Below are positions 1 to 5,286 of a stretch of 5,719 nt of DNA, piece by piece. Position numbers and translations under genes: made by a program. Origin of the DNA: Planctomycetaceae bacterium (lineage in GTDB: Bacteria > Planctomycetota > UBA1135 > GCA-002686595); the NCBI GenBank assembly GCA_013360535.1, contig JABWBL010000248.1, forward strand, positions 1 to 5,719. The letters are read 5' to 3'. The first letter of the stretch is position 1. Each line of letters starts with the position of its first letter. Below the pieces are notes generated by a model. That model saw only the letters and a program-made list of their open reading frames with translations, did not search any database and had not been told where the DNA came from.

Positions 1-525
1 CGACGCGCGCACCGGCGCCGCGGCATCCTTCAGGCGCCGCTGCAGCTCCTCCATCGAAGGCTTGCCGAGGTTGTCGAGCACCACCGCGATCCAGATGCGC
101 TCGCGCGCGCCCGCCGCGTCGTAGGCGACCCACAGCCGCGACACCGCGTCCTCGTCCTTCGGCCGGAAGCCCGAAATCCCCTGCCGCCCTTCGTCGATCT
201 GCCGCCGCAGCAGCGGCTCGAGCGCGACGACGCCGATCGAACTGACGAGCTCGTGCGCCTGCTCGCGCACTTCGCTCGAGCGCGGCTCGTCCAGCTCCTT
301 CAGCACGAACGGCAAGGCCGGTTCCGCCGCGCGTCCGAGCTTCAGGAGCTCGGCACCCGCCGCGAGGATCTCCTCCGGCTTGCCCTTGAGCGCGGCTTCG
401 TACCGCGCACAGACGTCCGCCGCCGTCGGCTCCTGCGCCAGCGCGACCCTCAGGAACGAGCCCGCGATCACGAGCGTCCCCAGAACGATCCGCCCCAATC
501 CCCACGCTTTCGATGCCAGCTGCAT
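1..525 (-). CDS. Exported helical-repeat (HEAT-like) protein, C-terminus cut by window edge
   Basis: Translating the minus strand from the ATG at 525-523 gives 175 residues open to the window edge, so the stop lies outside. The start is supported by AGGGAG at 532-537, 6 nt upstream. Residues 1-30 look like a Sec signal peptide: Lys6 and Arg12, a hydrophobic stretch at about 13-25, and a plausible cleavage site after ALA (28-30) before QEP. The mature part is rich in Ala, Leu, Glu and Arg. It reads as successive amphipathic helices, for example EPALPFVLKELDE (68-80), VREQAHELVSSIG (86-98) and MEELQRRLKDAA (158-169), which fits HEAT/ARM-like repeats in an exported scaffold or binding protein. 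The first half has one Cys (39) and no catalytic motif is visible. It is divergent from the zinc-ribbon gene. The helical-repeat call is inference from pattern, and no specific function can be given. Confidence 0.8.
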   Translation of the reverse strand, partial: MQLASKAWGLGRIVLGTLVIAGSFLRVALAQEPTAADVCARYEAALKGKPEEILAAGAELLKLGRAAEPALPFVLKELDEPRSSEVREQAHELVSSIGVVALEPLLRRQIDEGRQGISGFRPKDEDAVSRLWVAYDAAGARERIWIAVVLDNLGKPSMEELQRRLKDAAAPVRAS

Positions 526-531
526 CGTGAT

Positions 532-537
532 CTCCCT
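532..537 (-). promoter_or_regulatory. Shine-Dalgarno of the exported helical-repeat gene
   Basis: AGGGAG on the minus strand lies 6 nt upstream of the ATG at 525-523. It is a near-consensus ribosome binding site and fixes that start, which is also where the signal peptide begins. Confidence 0.7.
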
Positions 538-546
538 GATGGTGTT

Positions 547-558
547 GCCGGAACCGGC
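547..558. repeat. Short palindrome GCCGG-AA-CCGGC in the divergent intergenic region
   Basis: Five-base arms (547-551 and 554-558) flank a 2-nt spacer, 22 nt upstream of the minus-strand start. The position in a divergent 197-bp intergenic region would suit an operator. However, arms this short arise easily by chance in GC-rich DNA, and no convincing -35/-10 pair is visible nearby. Confidence 0.2.
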
Positions 559-678
559 GCTCGGGTCGCGGGATGCGGCGCGAGCGGGTGTCCGGATGCC
601 GCGCGCGGCGTGGGGACGGAGCGCGCGGACGGCCGCATCCTGCCACCGCAGCCGAACCGACGCCAGTGCCCACCCGTC

Positions 679-712
679 GGAGGCGTGAATGCGGCGCTCC
701 CGCTTCGCGTAA
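679..712 (+). promoter_or_regulatory. Candidate leader ORF (MRRSRFA) with strong Shine-Dalgarno
   Basis: GGAGG at 679-683 is the best ribosome binding site in this intergenic region. It sits 5 nt before an ATG at 689-691 that is not in frame with the zinc-ribbon gene. That ATG opens a seven-codon ORF, MRRSRFA, ending at TAA 710-712, only 10 nt before the zinc-ribbon ATG at 723. A second overlapping reading from GTG 685 gives 12 codons and stops at TAA 721-723, so its stop shares one base with that ATG (TAATG). Either could feed ribosomes onto the downstream start by translational coupling. The alternative is a chance GGAGG. Confidence 0.3.
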
Positions 713-722
713 GGCGCCGCTA

Positions 723-1919
723 ATGTCGACGCCCGCCGTGAGCCGTGATCCCGAAGTTTCGCCCGATGACGAGGTGATCGGCGAGGCCGTCGCGCCGCCG
801 CCGCTGCCCGACGAGGACGAGGCGACGAAGGCGGCCCGTGCGTTCAAGTTCCCCTGCGCGGGTTGCGGGGCGGACTTGGCGTTCGACCCGCGCGAGCAGC
901 GCCCGAAGTGCCCCTACTGCGGCCACATCGGCGAGGCGCCGAAGGGCGGGCCGGCGGTGGTCGAGCGTGACCTCGCGGCGGCGCTCTCGAAAGCGGCCGA
1001 GCGCCGCGCCGAAGTCGCGCGCACGACCGACCTCAAGGAGGTGCGCTGCGAGAATTGCGGCGCCAACGTGCAGTTTGCAGGCGCTCTCACGGCGCAGCGT
1101 TGCCCCTACTGCGGCCAGTCGATGGCGCGCGAGGGCGTGCACGAGTCGACGCAGCGCCTCGCAGTCGACGGCGTCGTGCCGTTCCAGATCGACAAGACCA
1201 AGGCGGGTGCAAATCTCGCCGCCTGGGTGCGCTCGCGCTGGTTCCTGCCGTCGAAGCTCGCCCACGGCGGCATCTCGGCCTCGTTCCAAGGCGTCTACCT
1301 GCCGTTCTTCACCTTCGACGCGCTCACCGCGAACCGCTACACCGGCCTGCGCGGCGAGTACTACTGGGTCACGGTCGGCAGCGGCAAGAACCAGCGCCGC
1401 GTGCGCAGGACACGCTGGTATCCGGCGGCGGGCAGCTTCCGGCGCTTCTTCGACGACGTGCTCGAAGGCGCGGGATCCGGCTTGCCCGATGACGAGCTCG
1501 CCAAGCTCGAGCCCTGGCCGCTGAAGGAGCTCAAGCCCTTCGCCCCCGAGTACCTCGCGGGGTACCTCGCGCGCACTTACGAACGTTCGCTGCCCGACTG
1601 CTTCCACGGCGCGAAGGGCCAGATGGAGGCCGGCATCGAGAGCGAAGTGCGCCGGCGCATCGGCGGCGACACGCAGCGTGTGTTCTCGATCGACACCGAC
1701 TGGTCGGCGCTCACCTACAAGCACGTGCTGCTGCCGGTGTGGATGGCGACCTACCGCTGGAACCAGAAGACCTACCGCGTCGTCGTCAACGCCGCCACCG
1801 GCGAAGTGCAGGGCGAGCGCCCGTGGAGCTGGCTCAAGATCCTGCTGCTCGTGCTCGCGATTCTTCTCGGCGTGCTCGCGATCGTCGGCATCGCCGGCGC
1901 CTCGGGCGCGTTGCGCTGA
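723..1919 (+). CDS. Membrane-anchored protein with two zinc ribbons
   Basis: This gene encodes 398 residues. The reading frame is open further upstream, but the ATG at 723 is chosen because the earlier residues are low-complexity Arg-rich read-through, and AAGG (711-714) lies 8 nt before it. Residues 1-42 are an acidic, proline-rich tail. Ribbon 1 has Cys45, 48, 63 and 66 (CAGC...CPYC) and ribbon 2 has Cys109, 112, 127 and 130 (CENC...CPYC). Both are complete CxxC pairs that should bind zinc structurally. A family-typical region follows, with VVPFQIDK (151-158), RSRWFLPSK (170-178) and GVYLPFFTFDA (190-200). LPVWMATYRW (337-346) and VNAATGEVQGERPW come just before one membrane helix at about 371-392. 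The layout matches the broad family called TFIIB-type zinc ribbon-containing proteins, sometimes misnamed PriA-like helicases. No helicase motifs are present. With no signal peptide and a C-terminal helix, most of the protein is probably cytoplasmic. The molecular role is unknown. Confidence 0.88.
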   Translation: MSTPAVSRDPEVSPDDEVIGEAVAPPPLPDEDEATKAARAFKFPCAGCGADLAFDPREQRPKCPYCGHIGEAPKGGPAVVERDLAAALSKAAERRAEVARTTDLKEVRCENCGANVQFAGALTAQRCPYCGQSMAREGVHESTQRLAVDGVVPFQIDKTKAGANLAAWVRSRWFLPSKLAHGGISASFQGVYLPFFTFDALTANRYTGLRGEYYWVTVGSGKNQRRVRRTRWYPAAGSFRRFFDDVLEGAGSGLPDDELAKLEPWPLKELKPFAPEYLAGYLARTYERSLPDCFHGAKGQMEAGIESEVRRRIGGDTQRVFSIDTDWSALTYKHVLLPVWMATYRWNQKTYRVVVNAATGEVQGERPWSWLKILLLVLAILLGVLAIVGIAGASGALR

Positions 1920-1982
1920 TCCACCCCTCGAACACAACCGGCAACAGGTCCGCGATCTTGGAGACCGACTCGAGGTTGCATG

Positions 1983-1992
1983 GCGGATCCGC
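1983..1992. repeat. 10-bp perfect palindrome in the 1920-2091 intergenic region
   Basis: GCGGATCCGC is fully self-complementary. The 172-bp gap around it holds no clear -35/-10 pair and no hairpin followed by T's. A weaker GCCCC (2040-2044) / GGGGC (2064-2068) pairing with a 19-nt loop sits nearer the downstream gene. Neither is convincing as a regulator or terminator. Confidence 0.15.
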
Positions 1993-2076
1993 GCGCCGTG
2001 GCCTCGCGCTTCCCCGGAAGTTTGCGAGAATTCTGATCGGCCCCGCGCGCGCCTTGCGTGGTTGGGGCTGGCACAC

Positions 2077-2084
2077 GGAGGAGA
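2077..2084 (+). promoter_or_regulatory. Strong Shine-Dalgarno that decides a GTG start
   Basis: GGAGGAGA lies 7 nt before GTG 2092-2094 but 31 nt before the in-frame ATG at 2116. The spacing is ideal for the GTG and too long for the ATG, so the GTG is preferred as the initiation codon of the secreted protein. Confidence 0.65.
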
Positions 2085-2091
2085 CCCGCCC

Positions 2092-3168
2092 GTGCCTCGA
2101 ACCCACGCCACCACCATGCAACGCACCCTGATCCGTTCGATCGTTCCCGTCCTGCTCGCCCTCCCGATCCTCGCTCAGGACCGCGTCGTCTTCGAAGCTG
2201 ACTTCGAGACGGGCGCGCCGCCGGAGCTTTCGAGCAGCCCCGCGATCACGCCGGTCGGCTGCCAGTTCTTCGCCGGGCTCGGCGCCCCGGGGTACCAGTT
2301 CGGCGGCGACTTCTACCGCGTGCCGACCGGCCAGCCGGTGACGCTCACGCTCGGCAACCTGCCGGCGCACACGACGCTCAGCCTCGACTTCCTGTTCGCC
2401 GCGATCGACTCGCTCGATGGCACCGGCAACTACCCGTCGGGCGACTTCTTCCGCGTGACCGTCGACGGTGTCGAGGTGTTCCGCGAGTCGTTCGCGAACG
2501 CGTTGACGAGCCAGGTGCAGAGCTACGTGTCGGCGCCCAGTGTCGAGCTCGCGCGCCGCGTCGACCTCGGCTTCTCCGGGCCGGGCAGCTACTACACCGA
2601 CAGCGCCTACGACATGTCGCGCGAGCCGCGCTTCCGCGGGATTCCGCACGTCGCGAGCTCGGTCGTGGTCACGTTCGAGATGGAAGGGCCGGGCATCCAG
2701 TCGCTCGGCGACGAGAGCTGGGCCTTCGACCGCCTGCGCGTGCGGCTCGACGCGCCGCGCAGCTACTGTGCGGCGAAGGTCAATTCGCTCGGCTGCACGC
2801 CGGCGATCGGGGATCTGAACGTGGCGAGCGTTTCCGGCGGCCAGTTCGCGGTCACGGCGCGCAACGTGCTCAACCACCGCAACGGGCTGCTTTTCTGGGG
2901 CTATTCCGCGCTCAACGCGCCCTACCACGGCGGCACGCTGTGCGTCGCGGCGCCGACCGTGCGCACGCAGGTGACCGAGAGCGGCGGCAGCGCGCTGCCC
3001 GCGAACGACTGCTCGGGCACGTTCCGTTTCGACTTCACGGGTGCGTACCTCGCGAGCAACGGCCTCGGCGCGGGCTCGAGCATCCGCTGCCAGTGGTGGT
3101 CGCGCGATCCGGCCGCGGTGGCGTTCGACAGCCTGACGAATGCGCTCGAGGTGACGTTCGGGCCGTGA
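2092..3168 (+). CDS. Exported two-domain beta-sandwich-like protein with planctomycete C-terminal module
   Basis: From GTG 2092 this gene encodes 358 residues; from the alternative ATG 2116 it would be 350. The GTG is chosen for its Shine-Dalgarno. The signal peptide has an Arg-containing n-region, a hydrophobic stretch at about 17-27 (IVPVLLALPIL) and likely cleavage after Ala28. Domain 1, about 29-220, opens with VVFEADFET and has alternating hydrophobic strands such as VTLTLGNLP and FFRVTVDGVEVF, ending in WAFDRLRVRLDA. It resembles a jelly-roll or lectin-like sandwich of the kind seen in exported environmental proteins. Domain 2, about 222-358, begins RSYCAAKVNSLGC and contains LNHRNGLLFWGYSA, GGTLCV, NDCSGTFRFDF and CQWWSRDP. 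It has five cysteines (226, 235, 284, 307, 333), which suggests disulfides outside the cytoplasm. I recognise this module as a recurrent C-terminal domain of planctomycete secreted proteins. No catalytic residues are evident. Adhesion, glycan binding or a cell-envelope role is inference. Confidence 0.85.
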   Translation: MPRTHATTMQRTLIRSIVPVLLALPILAQDRVVFEADFETGAPPELSSSPAITPVGCQFFAGLGAPGYQFGGDFYRVPTGQPVTLTLGNLPAHTTLSLDFLFAAIDSLDGTGNYPSGDFFRVTVDGVEVFRESFANALTSQVQSYVSAPSVELARRVDLGFSGPGSYYTDSAYDMSREPRFRGIPHVASSVVVTFEMEGPGIQSLGDESWAFDRLRVRLDAPRSYCAAKVNSLGCTPAIGDLNVASVSGGQFAVTARNVLNHRNGLLFWGYSALNAPYHGGTLCVAAPTVRTQVTESGGSALPANDCSGTFRFDFTGAYLASNGLGAGSSIRCQWWSRDPAAVAFDSLTNALEVTFGP

Positions 3169-3174
3169 GCGCGT

Positions 3175-3353
3175 CGCGCAACGTCGGGCGGAGCCGGAGA
3201 AGGAATACCGGAATACCGAGCCAGAGCAATTTTTTCTGCAAACTGCGGCCTGCGTCGACGGCGTTGCCTTCGACGCAGGCCGCAGTTTGCAGAAAAAATT
3301 GCTCTGGCTCGGTATTCCGGTATTCCTTCTCCGGCTCCGCCCGACGTTGCGCG
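3175..3353. repeat. 84-bp perfect inverted repeat between convergent genes
   Basis: The arm 3175-3258 is the exact reverse complement of 3270-3353. The 11-nt centre (3259-3269) has one mismatch and three further possible pairs. Both flanking stop codons lie 6 bp outside the arms, so the palindrome is centred exactly on the intergenic region (midpoint 3264). Each arm holds a tandem 8-mer (GGAATACC twice, 3202-3217, mirrored at 3311-3326) and a T6/A6 run (3230-3235 and 3293-3298). Counting bases, each arm has 34 A/T of 84, and 3201-3240 has 22 A/T of 40, much AT-richer than the genes around it. No flanking target-site duplication is visible. Both convergent transcripts would end in the same very long hairpin. 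Possible roles are a bidirectional terminator or mRNA 3'-end structure, or a nonautonomous palindromic mobile element. A sequencing or assembly fold-back is a further possibility, but unique genes on both sides argue against the simplest form of it. Confidence 0.97.
3175..3353. terminator. Possible bidirectional transcription end for the convergent genes
   Basis: The only structure between the two convergent stops is the long inverted repeat, so any shared terminator must use it. Because it is self-complementary, each RNA reads the same series outward from its stop: a GC-rich start, the tandem 8-mer, a U6 run, then the GC-rich hairpin tip. The U6 lies inside the first arm, before the fold is complete, so this is not a textbook Rho-independent terminator. 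I see only 4-bp stems directly upstream of U6. The role is inferred from position. Confidence 0.4.
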
Positions 3354-3369
3354 CTGCGGCTAGCCGCAG
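3354..3369. repeat. 16-bp perfect palindrome spanning a stop codon
   Basis: CTGCGGCTAGCCGCAG abuts the outer end of the right arm of the long inverted repeat. The TAG stop of the minus-strand fusion gene (3362-3360) lies in its centre. The first 6 bases are intergenic and the rest is coding. The arms of 8 bp have no loop, so it would act as DNA symmetry rather than as a good RNA hairpin. It could be chance or part of the same 3'-end structure. Confidence 0.6.
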
Positions 3370-4733
3370 TCCTTCTCGCTCAGCTCGACGGCGCAGTCGA
3401 GCTCCAGCGCGAAGCGGCCGCGGCGCACGGGGACGAGCCGCACCTCGGGGCACTTCTCCGCGAGGCGCTTGCGCAGCAGGATCAGACGGCTCTCGAGGTT
3501 GTCCTTGAGCGGCGGCAGGCCGAGCGCGGGGTCGAGGCGCAGCTCGCGGTTGGTGAACTCGCGCTGGCCGGCGATCGCGCGGCGGCTCAGTAGCTTCCAC
3601 AGGATCTTGCCGGGGATGTTGCGCACGAGGTACTCGCCATCGACGAACACGCAGTCGTCGTTGCGGTAGAAGACGAAGTTGCGCACGCGCTGCGGAGCCG
3701 CCGCCGGTGCGAGTTCAGCCTCGTTCTCGGGCTCCTCCTCGTCGTCTTCCTGCATGCGGTCGAGCGCGACCGCGATCTGGCTGGCCACGATCTGCAGGAA
3801 GGCCTCGTCCCAGTCGTCGAAACACAGCGGGTCGCGGCTCTCGACCGCGAGCACGCCGACGAGCCGTTCGCCACACACCAAGGGCAGCGCGAGCTGCGCC
3901 TGCGCGTCGGCGAGTCCGGCCAGCGGCACTTCCGGCGCGAGCCGTTCGCTCTCGCCGCATTCGACGTGACGCTCGCGGATCGCGCGGCCATAACGCAATT
4001 CCGTGCCGAGGCCTGTCAGCTTGATGAGGCGCCGGCGCTCGGCTGCCTTGCCGATCAGTCCATGCCCCATCGCGACCTCGGCGCCGATGCTCCCCGGCCC
4101 ATAACCGCGGCTCGCGATGGCGACCAGTCGCTCGGTGCAGTCGTCGTTGACGAGCACCATCGAGTGCTGGAAGCCGAGCAGCTCATCGAGCGCCTCGAGC
4201 GTGCTCGCGAGCAACCCGTCGAGATCCTTCGCCTGCGCGATGCGCTGCGAAACCACCTGCAGGCCGCGCAGTTCCGTCAGCGGCCCGGGCACGCTCGCCT
4301 TCGGCGGCACGTCGGCGATCTCGGCCGGCAGCAGGAAGCCCTCGATGCGCCGGCAAGTCTGCACCTCGAAGACATCGCTCGAGATCAGCTTGAACACGCC
4401 CGCCATGCCGGTGTGCGACGCGATCGCGTCGATGCGCAGCGACATCGTGTCGAACAGCGGCCCGCTCGTTTCCGAGCGCACGAACCTGAGTCCGAGCTTG
4501 TAGCCCTCGAACTTCAGCGGGTCGTACACGATCACGGTCGCGTACGGATTCTCGGCGATGTTGCGGCGCGTCTTGTTGAAGAACTGGCACGAGAGCGCCA
4601 CGTGACCGTCGTCGACGAGGTACACGTGGCTGAGTGACGTCACGTTCGGCTCGCCACTCGCGCTGCAGGTCGCGAGCATCGACGGGATCACGCCCTGAAA
4701 GCAGGCGTGGAGCTCGGAGAGCCGCACCTTCAT
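3360..4733 (-). CDS. PNPOx-like barrel - GAF - winged-helix fusion, probable sensory regulator
   Basis: This gene encodes 457 residues from the ATG at 4733-4731, which overlaps the upstream gene's stop as ATGA; the frame is open further upstream but runs through that gene. Residues about 5-135 resemble the flavin-binding split barrel of pyridoxamine-phosphate-oxidase-like proteins: IPSMLATCSASGEPNVTSLSHVYLVDDGHVALS, then NKTRRNIAENPYATVIVYDP. Residues about 160-325 fit a GAF domain: a leading helix, HSMVLVNDD (190-198), VAIASRGYG, MGHGLIGKAAERRR (222-235), LALPLVCGERLVGVLAVES (281-299) and WDEAFLQIVASQIAVALDRM. An acidic linker (328-340) follows. Residues about 350-450 look like an OmpR/PhoB-type winged helix: FVDGEYLVRN, EFTNRELRLD, then NLESRLILLRKRLAE and a final VRLVPVRRGRFALELD hairpin. 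No receiver or kinase is present, so a one-component regulator sensing a cofactor or small ligand is inferred. The barrel and GAF calls are firmer than the DNA-binding call. The gene ends 6 bp from the long inverted repeat. Confidence 0.86.
   Translation of the reverse strand: MKVRLSELHACFQGVIPSMLATCSASGEPNVTSLSHVYLVDDGHVALSCQFFNKTRRNIAENPYATVIVYDPLKFEGYKLGLRFVRSETSGPLFDTMSLRIDAIASHTGMAGVFKLISSDVFEVQTCRRIEGFLLPAEIADVPPKASVPGPLTELRGLQVVSQRIAQAKDLDGLLASTLEALDELLGFQHSMVLVNDDCTERLVAIASRGYGPGSIGAEVAMGHGLIGKAAERRRLIKLTGLGTELRYGRAIRERHVECGESERLAPEVPLAGLADAQAQLALPLVCGERLVGVLAVESRDPLCFDDWDEAFLQIVASQIAVALDRMQEDDEEEPENEAELAPAAAPQRVRNFVFYRNDDCVFVDGEYLVRNIPGKILWKLLSRRAIAGQREFTNRELRLDPALGLPPLKDNLESRLILLRKRLAEKCPEVRLVPVRRGRFALELDCAVELSEKDCG
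4730..4733 (-). promoter_or_regulatory. ATGA stop/start overlap coupling the two flavin-barrel genes
   Basis: On the minus strand the bases ATGA contain the downstream ATG (4733-4731) and the upstream TGA (4732-4730). With only a weak AGG as ribosome binding site for the downstream gene, termination-reinitiation is the likely mode of its translation. Confidence 0.75.
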
Positions 4734-5209
4734 GAGCCAGCCTGCGCGGCGAGAGGTGCGCCCGCACCCGGGCCCGGAGTCTGCACGAACACAGCCGTCA
4801 CGCGAAAGCGCACGGCCACCGCGGGCCACGTGTTCATGCGGTACGTGACCGTCGGCGGAAGCCCGACGAAGCCCCATTCTTCGGCGAGTTCCTCGCGGTA
4901 GCGCTCCATGAACGTGCGGTCGCGCTCGTCGGCCGGCCGCAGCTCGACCAGCTCGCCCTTCACCTGCATCGAGCGGTGGTCCATCGCACGCGAGAAGCAC
5001 ACCGCTATCTGTCCGTTGTCGCGCAGGTTCGCCTGCGCGGTCTCGCTCGTCGCTTGCGGCAGGAACACGGTCGCCTCGTCACCGCCCACTTCGACGCGCA
5101 CGCCGATGCCGCGCGTGGCGTCCGGGACGTTGTGGGCGTCGCGTGTGCCCGTGAGCACGGAGATGCCCGATTGCAGGAAACGCGCCAATTCCTCGGAGAT
5201 CGCAGGCAT
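4730..5209 (-). CDS. PNPOx-like flavin-binding split-barrel protein
   Basis: This gene encodes 159 residues from the ATG at 5209-5207. The frame continues upstream, but this ATG places the first helix ISEELARFLQSG (4-15) right before ISVLTGTRDAHNVPDATRG, the usual start of small PNPOx-like proteins. No clear Shine-Dalgarno precedes it. The barrel pattern continues with ATVFLPQATSETAQANLRDNGQIAVCFSRAMDHRSMQVKGELVEL (46-90), then a helical segment (94-111) and VTYRMNTWPAVAVRFRVTAVFVQTPGPG at the end. Such proteins bind FMN, F420 or heme, and many have no known substrate. Neither true pyridoxamine-phosphate oxidase activity nor a cofactor can be assigned from the sequence. The C-terminal tail is Gly/Ala/Pro-rich. 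The stop overlaps the next gene's start in ATGA, implying co-transcription and translational coupling with the barrel-GAF-winged-helix gene. Confidence 0.85.
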   Translation of the reverse strand: MPAISEELARFLQSGISVLTGTRDAHNVPDATRGIGVRVEVGGDEATVFLPQATSETAQANLRDNGQIAVCFSRAMDHRSMQVKGELVELRPADERDRTFMERYREELAEEWGFVGLPPTVTYRMNTWPAVAVRFRVTAVFVQTPGPGAGAPLAAQAGS

Positions 5210-5233
5210 GGACGAGGCCGCGAAGTGTAGCGC

Positions 5234-5263
5234 GCCCCGCGCGGCGCATGAACCGCGCGGGGC
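5234..5263 (-). terminator. 11-bp GC hairpin after the cytochrome gene
   Basis: GCCCCGCGCGG (5234-5244) pairs perfectly with CCGCGCGGGGC (5253-5263) around an 8-nt loop. It starts 23 nt beyond the cytochrome stop on the minus strand and ends 24 nt before the next gene's start. No U run follows, so it is a strong stem but an atypical terminator. It could also attenuate or insulate expression of the flavin-barrel pair, or stabilise the cytochrome mRNA 3' end. Confidence 0.5.
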
Positions 5264-5286
5264 ACGAGTGGAACTACGGACGTCCG

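Noticed and set aside
573..722. 50-codon N-terminal extension of the zinc-ribbon protein
   Set aside because: The residues are Arg/Pro-rich and unlike the family, and the ATG at 723 has a usable AAGG. The extension is simply an open frame in GC-rich DNA.
1920..2091. Promoter or terminator between the zinc-ribbon and secreted-protein genes
   Set aside because: I looked for -35/-10 pairs and for a stem followed by T's. TTG-containing hexamers near 1977 and 2022 have no -10 partner at proper spacing, and the stems are short or have long loops.
720..2126. Long minus-strand open frame (468 codons) across the zinc-ribbon gene
   Set aside because: It is antisense to a gene with eight ordered zinc-ligand cysteines and a membrane helix. 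Its own translation is Arg/Ala/His-rich without recognisable motifs.
3175..3353. The palindrome as a classical insertion sequence or integron site
   Set aside because: It has no transposase ORF and no visible target-site duplication, and the 11-nt centre leaves no room for cargo. A nonautonomous element stays possible and is discussed as a finding.
3287..3508. ORF from TTG 3287 reading MQKKLLWLGIPVFLL, with an identical twin on the minus strand (3241-3035), both looking like signal peptides running outward from the palindrome
   Set aside because: The twin arises automatically from the inverted repeat. The starts are TTG without a convincing Shine-Dalgarno, and beyond the repeat the frames run antisense through the two real genes with Arg/Ser/Pro-rich sequence typical of shadow frames.
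1834..3600. Long minus-strand open frame (588 codons) across the secreted-protein gene
   Set aside because: It is the antisense of a gene with a signal peptide and clear domain structure. Its translation is Arg/Ala/Glu-rich low complexity, as expected in GC-rich antisense frames, and it also reads through the palindrome.
4734..5000. 89-codon N-terminal extension of the barrel-GAF-winged-helix protein
   Set aside because: It lies wholly inside the preceding flavin-barrel gene in another frame. The ATGA overlap and the start of the barrel fold fit the ATG at 4733.
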